Source: Halichondria panicea (taxonomy: Eukaryota > Porifera > Demospongiae > Suberitida > Halichondriidae). Taken from it: a stretch of DNA of 64,000 nt. The translations under genes were made by a program, and so were the position numbers. The notes below the pieces were generated by a model. It saw nothing but the letters and a program-made list of their open reading frames with translations. It was not told the DNA's origin and did no database searches. Positions 33,169 to 42,995 of the stretch are shown here, one piece after another. The stretch covers positions 3,787,502 to 3,851,501 of the forward strand of contig NC_087393.1 in the NCBI RefSeq assembly GCF_963675165.1, in the 5' to 3' direction. Each line of letters opens with the position of its first letter. Positions within the stretch are counted from its first letter, which is position 1.

Positions 33169-33381
33169 GTATAGAGCAATTTTGTTTGAGGCACTTATAT
33201 TTCGAGAATGGCCTCTAAAAGCATTTTGTTCGTGGGTTGACTGGTTGACTGCTTACCGGAAGCCACGCTTTTAATTTTTGCACGTTGTAGCAGATAATTC
33301 TAATTAAAGAACAATTTTCGTGTAATTTAATTTCGTGTAGGATTGCTAATCCATGAAAACAGCGAAAATTTCGCGCTATAC
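33169..33381 (+). mobile_element. short MITE upstream of the unit 1 beta-helix gene
   Basis: Ends GTATAGAGCAATTTT and AAAATTTCGCGCTATAC form an imperfect inverted pair. The interior has GGCACTTATATTTCG and ACTGCTTACCGGAAGCCACG. The same element is present in units 2 and 3 and, inverted, in the TTC30 intron. Confidence 0.65.
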
Positions 33382-33660
33382 GATTATGATGAGTAAAGAA
33401 GACAATGAATATTGACAAATTTGGTTATCTGCATAATATCTACATGTATATATTATACTCTAAAATAATATTGAAAGCACTTAAACATCCTATAACTTTT
33501 CTAAGTTATATTTCAGTTGCAACAATAGCAATCAACTATTCAGTATGTACATTCTTTACACTAAATAAGCAGCCCAAAATAAATTTGAATGCTTTTCTTT
33601 CAATGTAAACAGCGAAATGTTATGTATACAACATCACCTCTTCATGTCTTAATTGAATAC

Positions 33661-33667
33661 TATTTAA
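33661..33667 (+). promoter_or_regulatory. TATA-like box of unit 1 beta-helix gene
   Basis: TATTTAA, 56 bp before the ATG, in a context (TACTATTTAAGGAGTATA) kept in all three units. Candidate core promoter only. Confidence 0.35.
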
Positions 33668-33722
33668 GGAGTATAACTATAAGAAACCGTAAGACTAGGC
33701 AATACTTTAGCAGAAATATATT

Positions 33723-36700
33723 ATGATTTCGACAGCAATTTTCATCCTCAGCGCAACTGCGTTAGCTATAGTACTGCTTGCTCACGATTGTAATGGCAGT
33801 ATTTTGTACGTCAGACCAGACAATGGATCGAACACAACATGCCCAAGGAAACAATGCAAGACACTGGACCAATATGCAAATGTACATGTAAGTCATTTGA
33901 ACAATACACAGTTTATTTTTATGCCAGGATTGCACACTCTCAGTAAAAACTTTCGTATTGACTCTCTCATGAATATTGAACTCATTAGTATGAGCGATAG
34001 CAAAAATGAAACAGAAATTGCAGAAATTCAGTGTTATAAAGCAGCAGGATTTATTTTTAAGAATATAAACTTTCTCACTATCAAAAATCTGCAAATTTCC
34101 GCATGTGGTCAAATAATACCAGATAGTGTTTACAACAATTTAGAAAGCCCACTCTCCTTTCAAGCGGCAGTTGCTCTTAAAGATGTGGCTGCTCTAACAA
34201 TGCAATCGATAACCATTCGAGACAGTAATGGATACGGGATAGCTGCTGAGGGACTGTATGGATACTCAACAATGGAGGACTGCCTACTGGTGAGCAACAC
34301 GGGTGGCGAAAAATTCATAGGGGGTAATCTTGTACTGAAGTATGCAGATTGTCCTGTTATTGACACAAACGAGCAGGTTTATGTGGGAATTGTGAGATCT
34401 AAGTTCTTATATGGAAGTGCACATTATAGTAACGACAAACATGACCCACATATCGCACTTCAAACCAAAGCAACTGGCATATCTTTGCTCCTTTCCTGCA
34501 CAAATGTTATTATTAACATGTCAGAGGTGCAACTAAAGTACAACGAAGCATACAGCTTTTCCAGCAAAGGAGGAAACCTTTTCATTCTGCTCGGAAACAC
34601 CATACAATATACGAGCAATACGGTCATTGTGGAGAACAGTAACATTGACAATGGAACAGCGGTTAAGGGTGGAGGAGCATACGTTAGATTCAAGCAGCCT
34701 CCCCAAGAACCTGACAACATAACAGTTCCATGTGAAAACTTTGTTAGTTTTAAAAATGTTAGCTTTAATGGTAACAAAGGTAGATTTAAAGGAGGTGCTC
34801 TGTACATACTGTTCGAAACAGCAAGCATGTACAACTATTGTCCCAAGGGAACTGTTGAAATAGACAGCTGTTACTTTGTAGACAATATTTTAAATGCTTC
34901 CAAGGCAGACAGTGGCCTAGCTATCAACATCTATTGCTATTTGATCAACGGAGTGGAAGCAACATCTGTTCCCTTCAATATAGTGAGCATTACTCGAAGT
35001 CACTTTCTGGGAAACAAACTATTAACGCAGAAGGAAAATAGTTTCGATATAATTTCCGGAGGAGCCACTGTGTTCATTAGTAAACAGAGAAGACAAACAT
35101 TTATCAGTGACTCTAGCTTTGTAAACAACGGCAAAACAGCAATTTCGGCTTTCGGATCAAATATTGTGTTCAGTGGTATTGTGAACATAACAAATAATAC
35201 AGGCCTTGACGGTGGGGGCCTAGTTCTCTGTCAGTCCTCGTACATTTTGTTTGCCCCAAATACCACAGTGACGTTTGAAAATAACAGAGCCATTTTATCT
35301 GGAGGAGGCATATACGCAGAAGATCAGTGCTTACAATCTGAACCACTGTGTTTTTATCAAGTGCACAACAGTAACAAGTCGTTAACTAAACATCAAAGGA
35401 TCTCAATATTGGACACTATTCACGTGGTAATGATCAACAACACTGCTGGATACGCTGGAAGTCAGATATTCGGAGGGTTTATGGACAAATGCTATACAAC
35501 ATTTGGCAAGGACAATAAACTAGTATACAACAAGATTTTTAACGAAATTTCATGGCAAAGAAATGATTCTGATCTTTCCTACATCACTTCTTACCCAAAG
35601 CATATATGCTTCTGTGAAAACAAGCTACCTAACTGTAGCAAACACTACAAGAACATCAATATAACAATATACCCTGGTGAACCTTTTACAGTTAGTTTAG
35701 TAGGCGTCGGGCAATTCAACAACCCTGTTCCAGCAACAATCAAAGCAACCACCAGCCACTCAAGTGACAAGATGTACAGTCGTACAATAAAGGATGTCTG
35801 TACTTCTATGACATTTTTAGTAAAATCAGCACAACCGACTAGATTTGACAAACTTAGCATCACTGTCTCCTCTGACTTAGGTTACACAACAAGAAGCAGC
35901 CTACGATCGATCAACATTCACTATAGGTCTTGTCCTCTGGGAACGTACATAAACAACTCTGCCTGTGACTATGAAGACCCTCATTTCGAATACAGAGCTA
36001 ATAGCTCAACTATAAAAAAGAACGAAAATACATGGGTAGGATACTACAACGCTGCTGATCATTCCGACTCTGAAACCGTTAGTGGGTTCATACATTTCAA
36101 CTATTGTCCACTGTGGTACTGTAACAACAAAACAGTTATCAATGTTAATGAAACCTATTTTGATCAAAACTCTCAGTGTCATGAAAGGGAGGGCATTTTG
36201 TGTGGAGCGTGCTTAAAGCAACATAGTTTAGCTATTGCCTCTAGCAGGTGCCTTCGCTGTGACAACATCAGTCGATCGTACTTTCCTCTCCTAGCGCTAG
36301 CTACTCTGGCTATTACAGCTCTAGTACTACTCTTTATGCTGTGCTGTAATGTGACCATCACTGATGGCACAGTTAGTGGATTTCTATTCTACTCTAGTTT
36401 GTTCAACATCAACATAAAATTGTTTTTGAGAGTATCAAAACGATACGCATATCTTGCGGAATTTTTTGCATGGATGAATTTAGATATTGGTTTAACAACT
36501 TGCTTTTACGATGGGTTTGATGCATTTTGGCAGGCAATATTAAACTTTTTTATTCCTGTTTTCATTTGGTGCATTCTTGGACTTATCATTTTTGCAACAT
36601 CAAAGTCTAGCCGGATTACGGAGCTTGTTGGAGACAACCCTGTAAAAGTTCTAGCTACACTTGTTCTTATTTCTTACACAAAAATTCTTCAAACTGAAGT

Positions 36701-37706
36701 AGCTGTGTTTTCCTGTTCATCGATTGAATTTCGTACTAATTCTTCTAAAATCCTCAAGTACTACTGGCTCCCCGATGGTAATGTACCATGTTGGCAAGGG
36801 AAGCACCTAGCTCTGGTGGTGATTGGTGTTTTGTTTGGAATAGCTACTGTTCTGTACACTTTAATGCTCCTCTTTATTCAACCATTGCAAAGATATTCTC
36901 ATGTGAGGGGACTGAAATGGGTGGCCAAACTAAAGCCATTTTTTGACGCTTACACTAGCCCTCATGTGATCAAGCATCGCTATCGATTCTGGACTGGACT
37001 TTTACTCCTATGTAGAATGATTAACAGTATTTCGTTTGCTCTTTTTTCCCACCAAAACACATACAAACATTATGGAATTGAAGTCATACTCATTTGTTTC
37101 CTGATAACAAGCTTATTGGGGTGCTTCGGTGGAGTCTACAAAAATAAGTGGCTTTATGCTCTCAACTCTTCGTTCTACTTCAACCTCACTCTACTGTCTT
37201 TCGTAACATTTTATTCTCTAACCAAAAATTCTTCTTCTAAGAACAGTGCAAATATTATTCAAGAGATTGCCACCTCCATTTCACTAGGCATAGCCTTTGT
37301 GACGTTCCTGTTCATTCTTTCCTACCATGTGTACAAACGTCTGAAAAAGACCGGTCTGCTCGCTCGCTGTGCGGGAAGAATCCAGGGGACTCGATGTTGG
37401 AGATCAGCTGTCGGATATTGGAACAGAGGCAGGATACAATACGTAAGGCTGCCCCAAGAAGACCCTCAGGATCGAGAGGTGGACGATGATTTCAATGGAG
37501 AGAGAAGGCTCGATGACGATTGTCAGTGGGAGAGAGAACTACATGTAGATGTACAAGACAGAGAGCTCAATGGAGATCGCCATGATGACAGACAGCTTGC
37601 AAGAGTTTGTGATGACAATTGGGAGAACGGAGAGAGCAATAAGGAGCCAAATGCAGAAGAGCCATTCGATAAAGGTATTGTAGGACCTAGCGAAGACACA
37701 TACTAA
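33723..37706 (+). CDS. beta-helix / multi-membrane surface protein, family B copy 1
   Basis: Single-exon gene, 1,327 aa. Signal peptide 1-25 (FILSATALAIVLLAHDCNG). Ectodomain to ~800 with beta-helix motifs (GNKGRFKGGALYILF, NRAILSGGGIYAEDQCLQSE) and many N-glycosylation sites. Cys module at ~819-847 (HEREGILCGACLKQHSLAI). About nine membrane segments at ~852-1200, with KPFFDAYTSPHVIKHRYRFW. The ~125-residue tail is highly charged with repeated acidic/basic blocks (DREVDDDFNGERRLDDD). It lacks the EPLLEDD ending of family A. Copies 2 and 3 are near-identical. Copy 1 has two extra residues early on (ANVHVSH against ANVSH). Function unknown. Sensor or adhesion role inferred from layout. Confidence 0.85.
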   Translation: MISTAIFILSATALAIVLLAHDCNGSILYVRPDNGSNTTCPRKQCKTLDQYANVHVSHLNNTQFIFMPGLHTLSKNFRIDSLMNIELISMSDSKNETEIAEIQCYKAAGFIFKNINFLTIKNLQISACGQIIPDSVYNNLESPLSFQAAVALKDVAALTMQSITIRDSNGYGIAAEGLYGYSTMEDCLLVSNTGGEKFIGGNLVLKYADCPVIDTNEQVYVGIVRSKFLYGSAHYSNDKHDPHIALQTKATGISLLLSCTNVIINMSEVQLKYNEAYSFSSKGGNLFILLGNTIQYTSNTVIVENSNIDNGTAVKGGGAYVRFKQPPQEPDNITVPCENFVSFKNVSFNGNKGRFKGGALYILFETASMYNYCPKGTVEIDSCYFVDNILNASKADSGLAINIYCYLINGVEATSVPFNIVSITRSHFLGNKLLTQKENSFDIISGGATVFISKQRRQTFISDSSFVNNGKTAISAFGSNIVFSGIVNITNNTGLDGGGLVLCQSSYILFAPNTTVTFENNRAILSGGGIYAEDQCLQSEPLCFYQVHNSNKSLTKHQRISILDTIHVVMINNTAGYAGSQIFGGFMDKCYTTFGKDNKLVYNKIFNEISWQRNDSDLSYITSYPKHICFCENKLPNCSKHYKNINITIYPGEPFTVSLVGVGQFNNPVPATIKATTSHSSDKMYSRTIKDVCTSMTFLVKSAQPTRFDKLSITVSSDLGYTTRSSLRSINIHYRSCPLGTYINNSACDYEDPHFEYRANSSTIKKNENTWVGYYNAADHSDSETVSGFIHFNYCPLWYCNNKTVINVNETYFDQNSQCHEREGILCGACLKQHSLAIASSRCLRCDNISRSYFPLLALATLAITALVLLFMLCCNVTITDGTVSGFLFYSSLFNINIKLFLRVSKRYAYLAEFFAWMNLDIGLTTCFYDGFDAFWQAILNFFIPVFIWCILGLIIFATSKSSRITELVGDNPVKVLATLVLISYTKILQTEVAVFSCSSIEFRTNSSKILKYYWLPDGNVPCWQGKHLALVVIGVLFGIATVLYTLMLLFIQPLQRYSHVRGLKWVAKLKPFFDAYTSPHVIKHRYRFWTGLLLLCRMINSISFALFSHQNTYKHYGIEVILICFLITSLLGCFGGVYKNKWLYALNSSFYFNLTLLSFVTFYSLTKNSSSKNSANIIQEIATSISLGIAFVTFLFILSYHVYKRLKKTGLLARCAGRIQGTRCWRSAVGYWNRGRIQYVRLPQEDPQDREVDDDFNGERRLDDDCQWERELHVDVQDRELNGDRHDDRQLARVCDDNWENGESNKEPNAEEPFDKGIVGPSEDTY

Positions 37707-38086
37707 AACTAAATAACTGTTGTTGTTACATGCAGTAACTGTGTATCTTTCTAGCTAGAACACAATCACATGACATAATTATTGTGCATACAAATAGTAT
37801 ATAACATTCACACACATGCAGTTATGCCAGGCTTTGGTTCGTTTATAATAATGTGTACTAACTTTTTGAGATATTATGATGATTTTATAGTCATAAGCAC
37901 AAACAACAAGCGTAAACAAAGCAAGACAAGACAACGTTTGACTAAATCTGCTGTTGAGCACGTGCAATGACAAGCTGTAACAGTCTATTCTTGGGGAGAG
38001 TAGAAGCTAACCCGGAAACGTCATCTGCACATATGAAACACACCAGATTACTACACTGTTATGTGTGCCATTGTGTGTACTGTATG

Positions 38087-38275
38087 TATAGCGGGTAATT
38101 TCGAGGGTGGTGTAAAAACTTTGCGGATTTAATTTTCGTGGACTAATACCTTTTCGCACATGCATGCACGTGATATTAAAATTCGTGGGTGAAAAAATGT
38201 TTGCGATACATGCTTAATCAGCGAAAAACGCAAAAGTTTATACCCTCAAAATATACTCGCTACACGGGAATATAC
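38087..38275. mobile_element. MITE in the last INTS15 intron, unit 1
   Basis: Inverted ends TATAGCGGGTAATTTCGAGGG and TACCCTCAAAATATACTCGC with TACACGG. Interior phrases are TTTTCGTGGACTA and AGCGAAAAACGCAAAAGTTT. The same element occurs at 47365-47523 in unit 2. Confidence 0.65.
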
Positions 38276-40648
38276 AGTGTACACTATAGTACACAAGTGA
38301 AAAATGCAATATACATAATTATTAAGATAACACTTCATTTGTAGACACAAGTAATCTGCACAAATCATATCCATAAAATAATTCTAGAGATGGATGTACA
38401 GTTACACTGCATGTATAGTACATGTACATGTATACTGTAGGGGCATTATTTTCCTGCTTAGGCAAGCATATTATACAAACATAAATTTGGGTACGTTTAT
38501 GTATGTTTCATGAATGATTACAGAGCTACAATGTAGTAACGGAAAGAGGCTTACATCAAAAACCATAAGGTACAGTAATTACAATAAGTGCTAACCTCCC
38601 TAATCAACACACAAACACTCACCTGGTCTCAGGTTGAGCAGCCCAGAGGATAGAGATATCTGCAGCAGCTGTGCCAGCCTCTCCACACACTCTTCCATCT
38701 TCTCTGCCATCTCTTCCTCACCACGTTGCTTCCTGTGACTGTAATACCCAAGCAGGTTAGCAATCAGCATGGCCATTTCCTTTCCTGACATCTGGCAAGT
38801 TACCGGCTTTGAGAGTGAGAGAATACTTGAAAGTAGATCAGCATGTAATGACGTCAATATCATTTGCATGTCTTTATCGTCCAATGACTTTGAACTTGAG
38901 GTATCCATAGGTTCATCTCTTGAGTCTTTGCTGTAATTGGATCTAGATTTGGTCTTCTTAGCGATAGTCGGATAGTTTGGACAAAGAGGTGCCAAAACAC
39001 ACCACTGCATTAGTCCAGGTAGCAAACATTGTAGTACAGGCTTTGGGAATTCGGAATCAAAATTGATGGAATTGGAATGTACTAGTGGAAGTTCGGAAAT
39101 CTCCTTGTTGAGAAGAGGAGGCGGAGAGAGTAAGTTTGGATACGTTGATAGCCAATGGTAAACAATTTGAAGAATTCTGATTGGTGGATTAGGCTGTGAC
39201 GAATCCATGGTTGTTTTAGTGACTGCATAATTATACAGAAAGAAGAATTGTAATCTTGTAATCATGCATCCATATACATCTAGTGATATCATAATGGCTA
39301 TAGTGTACTGTAAATGTTCCAGTAGTTTACAGCCTGTTTGCAGGGAGGGTGCCACAAGCAGGTGAAAAGCTACCGGAAGTTTCTCTGCCCCTCTTCCAAA
39401 ACTCAGAGTCACAACCACACGCAATAGTACATGAATGTAATCGACAGTGAGCATAATACTAGGGGACACACCCACAATCATTGCTACTTAATTTGCTACC
39501 CAGCATTTCTTGCCATTTGGTGCAATCTAGCACAATACATGTAGTGCTATAAACATCCTACATGTATGATAATATTATGTAGCAAGTAGAATTTACTATA
39601 AAGCAATAATACATGCACGTACCACTGTAGAAGGAATGCAAGGATGTGAATGAGAGGGCCAGCTGCTGGGCAAAGTGCGGAGAGGTGGTGGGCAGTTGCA
39701 GTAATGGACCATATGCATCTGGGAGGAGTACGCAGAAATCATGGTAGAGAGTTTTCACAAGAGCAGCAGCCTCAGTGGGATGAAACTATAGTGGAAAAAG
39801 TGCATGCAATATTTGTACATATAGGACCTACATGTACATGTAACCAGTAAGTAAACTTAAAGAAGTAAGGTGTACATGTAGGGGTTTCTACAAGTAATTC
39901 ACATGCCACAACTACAGGAAATATACAGGTAGATAACCCCTTGCATTACATTGCATATGCATTGTAACAGCACATCACCTACCCAACTGGAAAACGGCTT
40001 AGGTTCAAGTGGGTACTACCCTTAAAACAAACAGCAGAGTGAGACTAGAGGCTCTGTGCGTACCCTCATCCAGATAGCAGTGCAGTTAGTTGAGGAAGTT
40101 GGGGCACTCTGCACTTGTGGCAAAGGACACCAGCCAAATTTGCCATTTGTGGGTGTGTCCTGCAGAGGAGGGTTGGGTATCAAACAACGCTCATGAATAC
40201 ATCACATAATTACAATGTATGTTGTGACAATAATAGAGTACACGACATGTACAGTAAAGTTGCTGAGCTGAAAACTCGGAGATATTTTTTACTTACAGTG
40301 CTGATCTTGAGGCTGCAAATATGGCGTCAAATATACAGTAGGACAACTCCATGCTCTGCTGGTTCTCTAACTGTCCGTGTATAGACAGCAACAACTGGAC
40401 CTCGTTAAAAGGCGGGAGGACAGGGGCACCCCCAGGGAAGATACTTGTAGCTCTTGGCTCAAACACAACAAAAAGGTCGACAAGTGTTTGAAGGTTGTCT
40501 CTGGTCAGCTGAGAGGGAGTGTCAGTGCTGGCTAGACAGGTGTTGAAATAACTGCGTGTGTACATGTGGAATTGGGTGTACATTTGTACTACATGTATAA
40601 ATTCTAAAGGGGGGAAATACGAGCACTGATACAGTGTATTTGTACACG

Positions 40649-40650
<2 letters not shown>

Positions 40651-40693
<43 letters not shown>
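40651..40693. repeat. CA microsatellite
   Basis: About 21 uninterrupted CA dinucleotides at the 5' splice donor of the first visible INTS15 intron (unit 1). Shorter in unit 2 (60391-60412). Confidence 0.95.
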
Positions 40694-40695
<2 letters not shown>

Positions 40696-40751
40696 CTGTA
40701 GCAGTCTCAGCACAATATTGCAGGATGCCGGGAAATCGAGACTGGAGATAT

Positions 40752-41965
40752 GCTAATAATATGGATGCCCAACGAGAGAGGAGCTAGAAATACGTTCCCT
40801 GACGAGCCACTAGACTTTATTGTACTGGATTGCTTGGTATGTGCACGACAGGTTTAGTTCAGGAATTTGACCAAATACGTGAAAATATGGTTTCCAAATA
40901 TTAAGGGGATGATTAACATTGGACACTTGCGTCTGCCAATGGGGGACCTGGTATTCTCCCCAGAAAAATCTTTGAACGAATATGATTTTCAAATGGTTGT
41001 GGTAAACTTCATACTTCATACCATAGTCCAACAACTATTTTTGGTTATCCAACTTTAATACCAATGTGTGCTTATCGTATACCGTAGTCCTAGAAATTTT
41101 TGCTAGCATAAAATACTTGCATTTAGGCCAATTCTACAAAAAAGCTATACAATTAATTTATTTCCTTGCCACGATTGTATAGGCCTAGAATAAAAGCCTA
41201 ACTGTGCGATACAAATGTACGTGATAGATAGGCACTTGCATAAATGCATTAGTTTGTATCACATATACATTTCTAGCACACTACCGTAGGGATGGTTGGG
41301 CGATGGTGTAGGGCTAAGGTTTGCAGCGACATCGAAGTTACCACAACCATTTTTTTCATTCCAGCTGCAAGCCAGCTGCAAGCTAAGTGTATAAATATTG
41401 TACATTATAGATAAGGTCTTTTCCTAATTTCTATACATTTTCTCTCAAGTATCAAAACAGCCCAGTTAAGCGTGTGAACCTTCGACCCCAAAGTCGCTAA
41501 TGTTAAGGGGATGCAAAGTACCAAATTTACCTATTCCAAATGGGTAACAGAACATTTCAAGCTAAAATAAACCCTGCAAAAACCCCACCCCATAAGCAGT
41601 TTGTGTAGTGTGTAACATAGATTATGTGTGACCGGAATGTGTGTATGTACCAGCCATTGAACAAACAATCATCCATAGTGACCGTCCATTTATATATACT
41701 AGCACTAGCATTGTGTGTACAGTATCATTGTGTCTGGAACTGTATCATTTCCCCTCTCACTCAGGAAGGAAAGGTAGCCATAAAGAGTGTGGCTAATCTC
41801 CTACTGTGTATATACGCCAGTGGAAATGTTGGTCTAGGACTGCTTAAGGCAAAGGTAATAATGACATCATCACTGTGGTTGCATGTTTTACTCGTTATTA
41901 TTGTCCAGGCGGATGCTCTCTCCAAACATCTTGAAGCACCTCTGCTGCAAATATCTACTACATAG
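40752..41965 (+). pseudogene. LAMTOR2: LAMTOR2 3' copy (exons 2 part, 3, 4)
   Basis: Exon 2 from GCTAATAATATGGATG to 40836, exon 3 at 41765-41854 and exon 4 at 41909-41965 match the intact gene. Exon 1, the promoter and the first half of exon 2 are absent, because the unit begins here. Exons 3 and 4 encode the same peptides as the intact copy (EGKVAIKSVANLLLCIYASG; ADALSKHLEAPLLQISTT). Confidence 0.85.
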
Positions 41966-42482
41966 CTAACTTTTTCAATAGTATACTTTCTAATGAGTTG
42001 TGTAAAATTATAAAATTATTTATTGTACATGTAATGTCGTATGTCAAATCTTGTTGTGGACTTGTAAATGCTGTGAACATGATCTTGCACAATTAAGAAC
42101 ACTTACATTTTCTGTTCTGTGTAACATGATGCATGGCACAAAAGTGGCATATCGACAAATTGCGTTCATGAACGTCCTTGCGTTTTTCGACTTGTTCTAT
42201 ATAATCTTTGGAGAAAAACGATATAAGCGAAGTTGTACGTAGACACATCAAACATAATTATGCGAACTTTGTGAGTGTTGATCACGTACTTTGCAACAAT
42301 AACATTGCAAAAACTTAAACTGATCCTGGTACTGGTCATGTATGACACGTCCTTACTCATGCAGCAGAGCTCATGCAGTAGTTAAATCGCAAATAAAGGG
42401 TCAAATTTTTCACCAGCAAAATTAATGTTCTAGTAATCGTCTGCAGATGGCAGAATAATGCATGGCATTGCACTGGTATACT

Positions 42483-42688
42483 GTATAGAGCAATTTTTTT
42501 CGAGGCACTTATATTTCGTAGAATGGCCTCTAAAGGCATTTTGTTCGTGGGTTGACTGGTTGACTGCTTACCGGAAGCCACACTTTTAATTTTTGCACGT
42601 TGTAGCAGATAATTCTAATTAAAAAACAATTTTCAATTTTCGTGTAGGATTGGTAACCCGTGAAAACAGCGAACATTTCGCGTTATAC
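42483..42688 (+). mobile_element. short MITE upstream of the unit 2 beta-helix gene
   Basis: Same element as 33169-33381 (GTATAGAGCAATTTTTTTCG ... TTTCGCGTTATAC). It is inherited with the duplicated unit, not an independent insertion. Confidence 0.6.
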
Positions 42689-42933
42689 AATTATTGTAAA
42701 GATGACGATGAATATTGACAACTTTGTATAATAGAGTGTAATTATAGAGAGTAAGATATGCTGTTTGTTTTCATAATTATTTTAGTTGCAACAATAGCAA
42801 TCAACTATAAAGAAATGCAGTATGTACGATAGTTTTTTTTACGCTAATTAAGTAAATTTGAATGCTTGTCTTTCAATGTAAACAGCGAAATGTTACGTAT
42901 ACAACACCACCTCTTCATGTCTTAATTGAATAC

Positions 42934-42940
42934 TATTTAA
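42934..42940 (+). promoter_or_regulatory. TATA-like box of unit 2 beta-helix gene
   Basis: TATTTAA, 55 bp before the ATG at 42996, in the same context as in units 1 and 3. Confidence 0.3.
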
Positions 42941-42995
42941 GGAGTATAATTATAAGAAACTGTAAGACTACCCAATACTTTAGCAGAAATATATT

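Larger units (their letters stand above)
32661..33722. other. spacer between LAMTOR2 and the unit 1 beta-helix gene
   Basis: Repeated in units 2 and 3. It holds one MITE (33169-33381) and the presumed promoter of the beta-helix gene. The open frame at 32718-33014 is not conserved as a frame in the other units (the matching region has indels), so it is not called as a gene. Confidence 0.5.
37942..40736 (-). pseudogene. INTS15: INTS15 (C7orf26) Integrator subunit, 5'-truncated copy 1
   Basis: Minus-strand exons, roughly 40736-40694, 40555-40299, 40161-40065, 39787-39624, 39222-38623 and 38024-37942. They read NIVLRLLQ, SYFNTCLASTD, LPPFNEVQLLLSIHGQLENQ, SPHFAQQLALSFTSLHSFYS, VLQCLLPGLMQWCVLAPLCP, ERLAQLLQISLSSGLLNLRP and, after splicing, DDVSGLASTLPKNRLLQLVI. 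These align in order with human INTS15, including its ...LVGLIRWCVKAPL and LCSRLPHNNLLQLV segments. INTS15 is a subunit of the Integrator RNA-processing complex. No ATG or upstream exon exists: the 5' end is cut at the duplication junction (~40745), where LAMTOR2 sequence starts. All seen exons are otherwise open. It may be transcribed but is probably not functional. Confidence 0.7.
31470..40750. repeat. tandem segmental duplication, unit 1 (~9.3 kb)
   Basis: This stretch reappears, with scattered differences, at 40751-60470 (interrupted by two transposons) and from 60471 on. It runs from inside LAMTOR2 exon 2 (around GCTAATATATGGATG, 31472) through the beta-helix gene to inside the 5' part of the minus-strand INTS15 copy. 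At about 40745-40752 it joins directly to the next unit (AATCGAGACTGGAGATATGC then TAATAATATGGATG). Very short shared sequence (GCTAATA) lies at the join. Confidence 0.85.
41966..42995. other. spacer between LAMTOR2 copy and unit 2 beta-helix gene
   Basis: Counterpart of 32661-33722 with several indels. It includes a MITE at 42483-42688 and TATTTAA at 42934-42940. No gene is seen. Confidence 0.5.

Noticed and set aside
33762-35863. Conserved minus-strand frames opposite the family B genes (also at 43035-45637 and 61647-63974)
   Set aside because: They recur in all three units only because the units are copies. They are antisense shadows without recognisable domains.
40522-40713. Cys-Val repeat proteins (CVCVCV...)
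   Set aside because: Translation of the CA microsatellite at the INTS15 splice donor.
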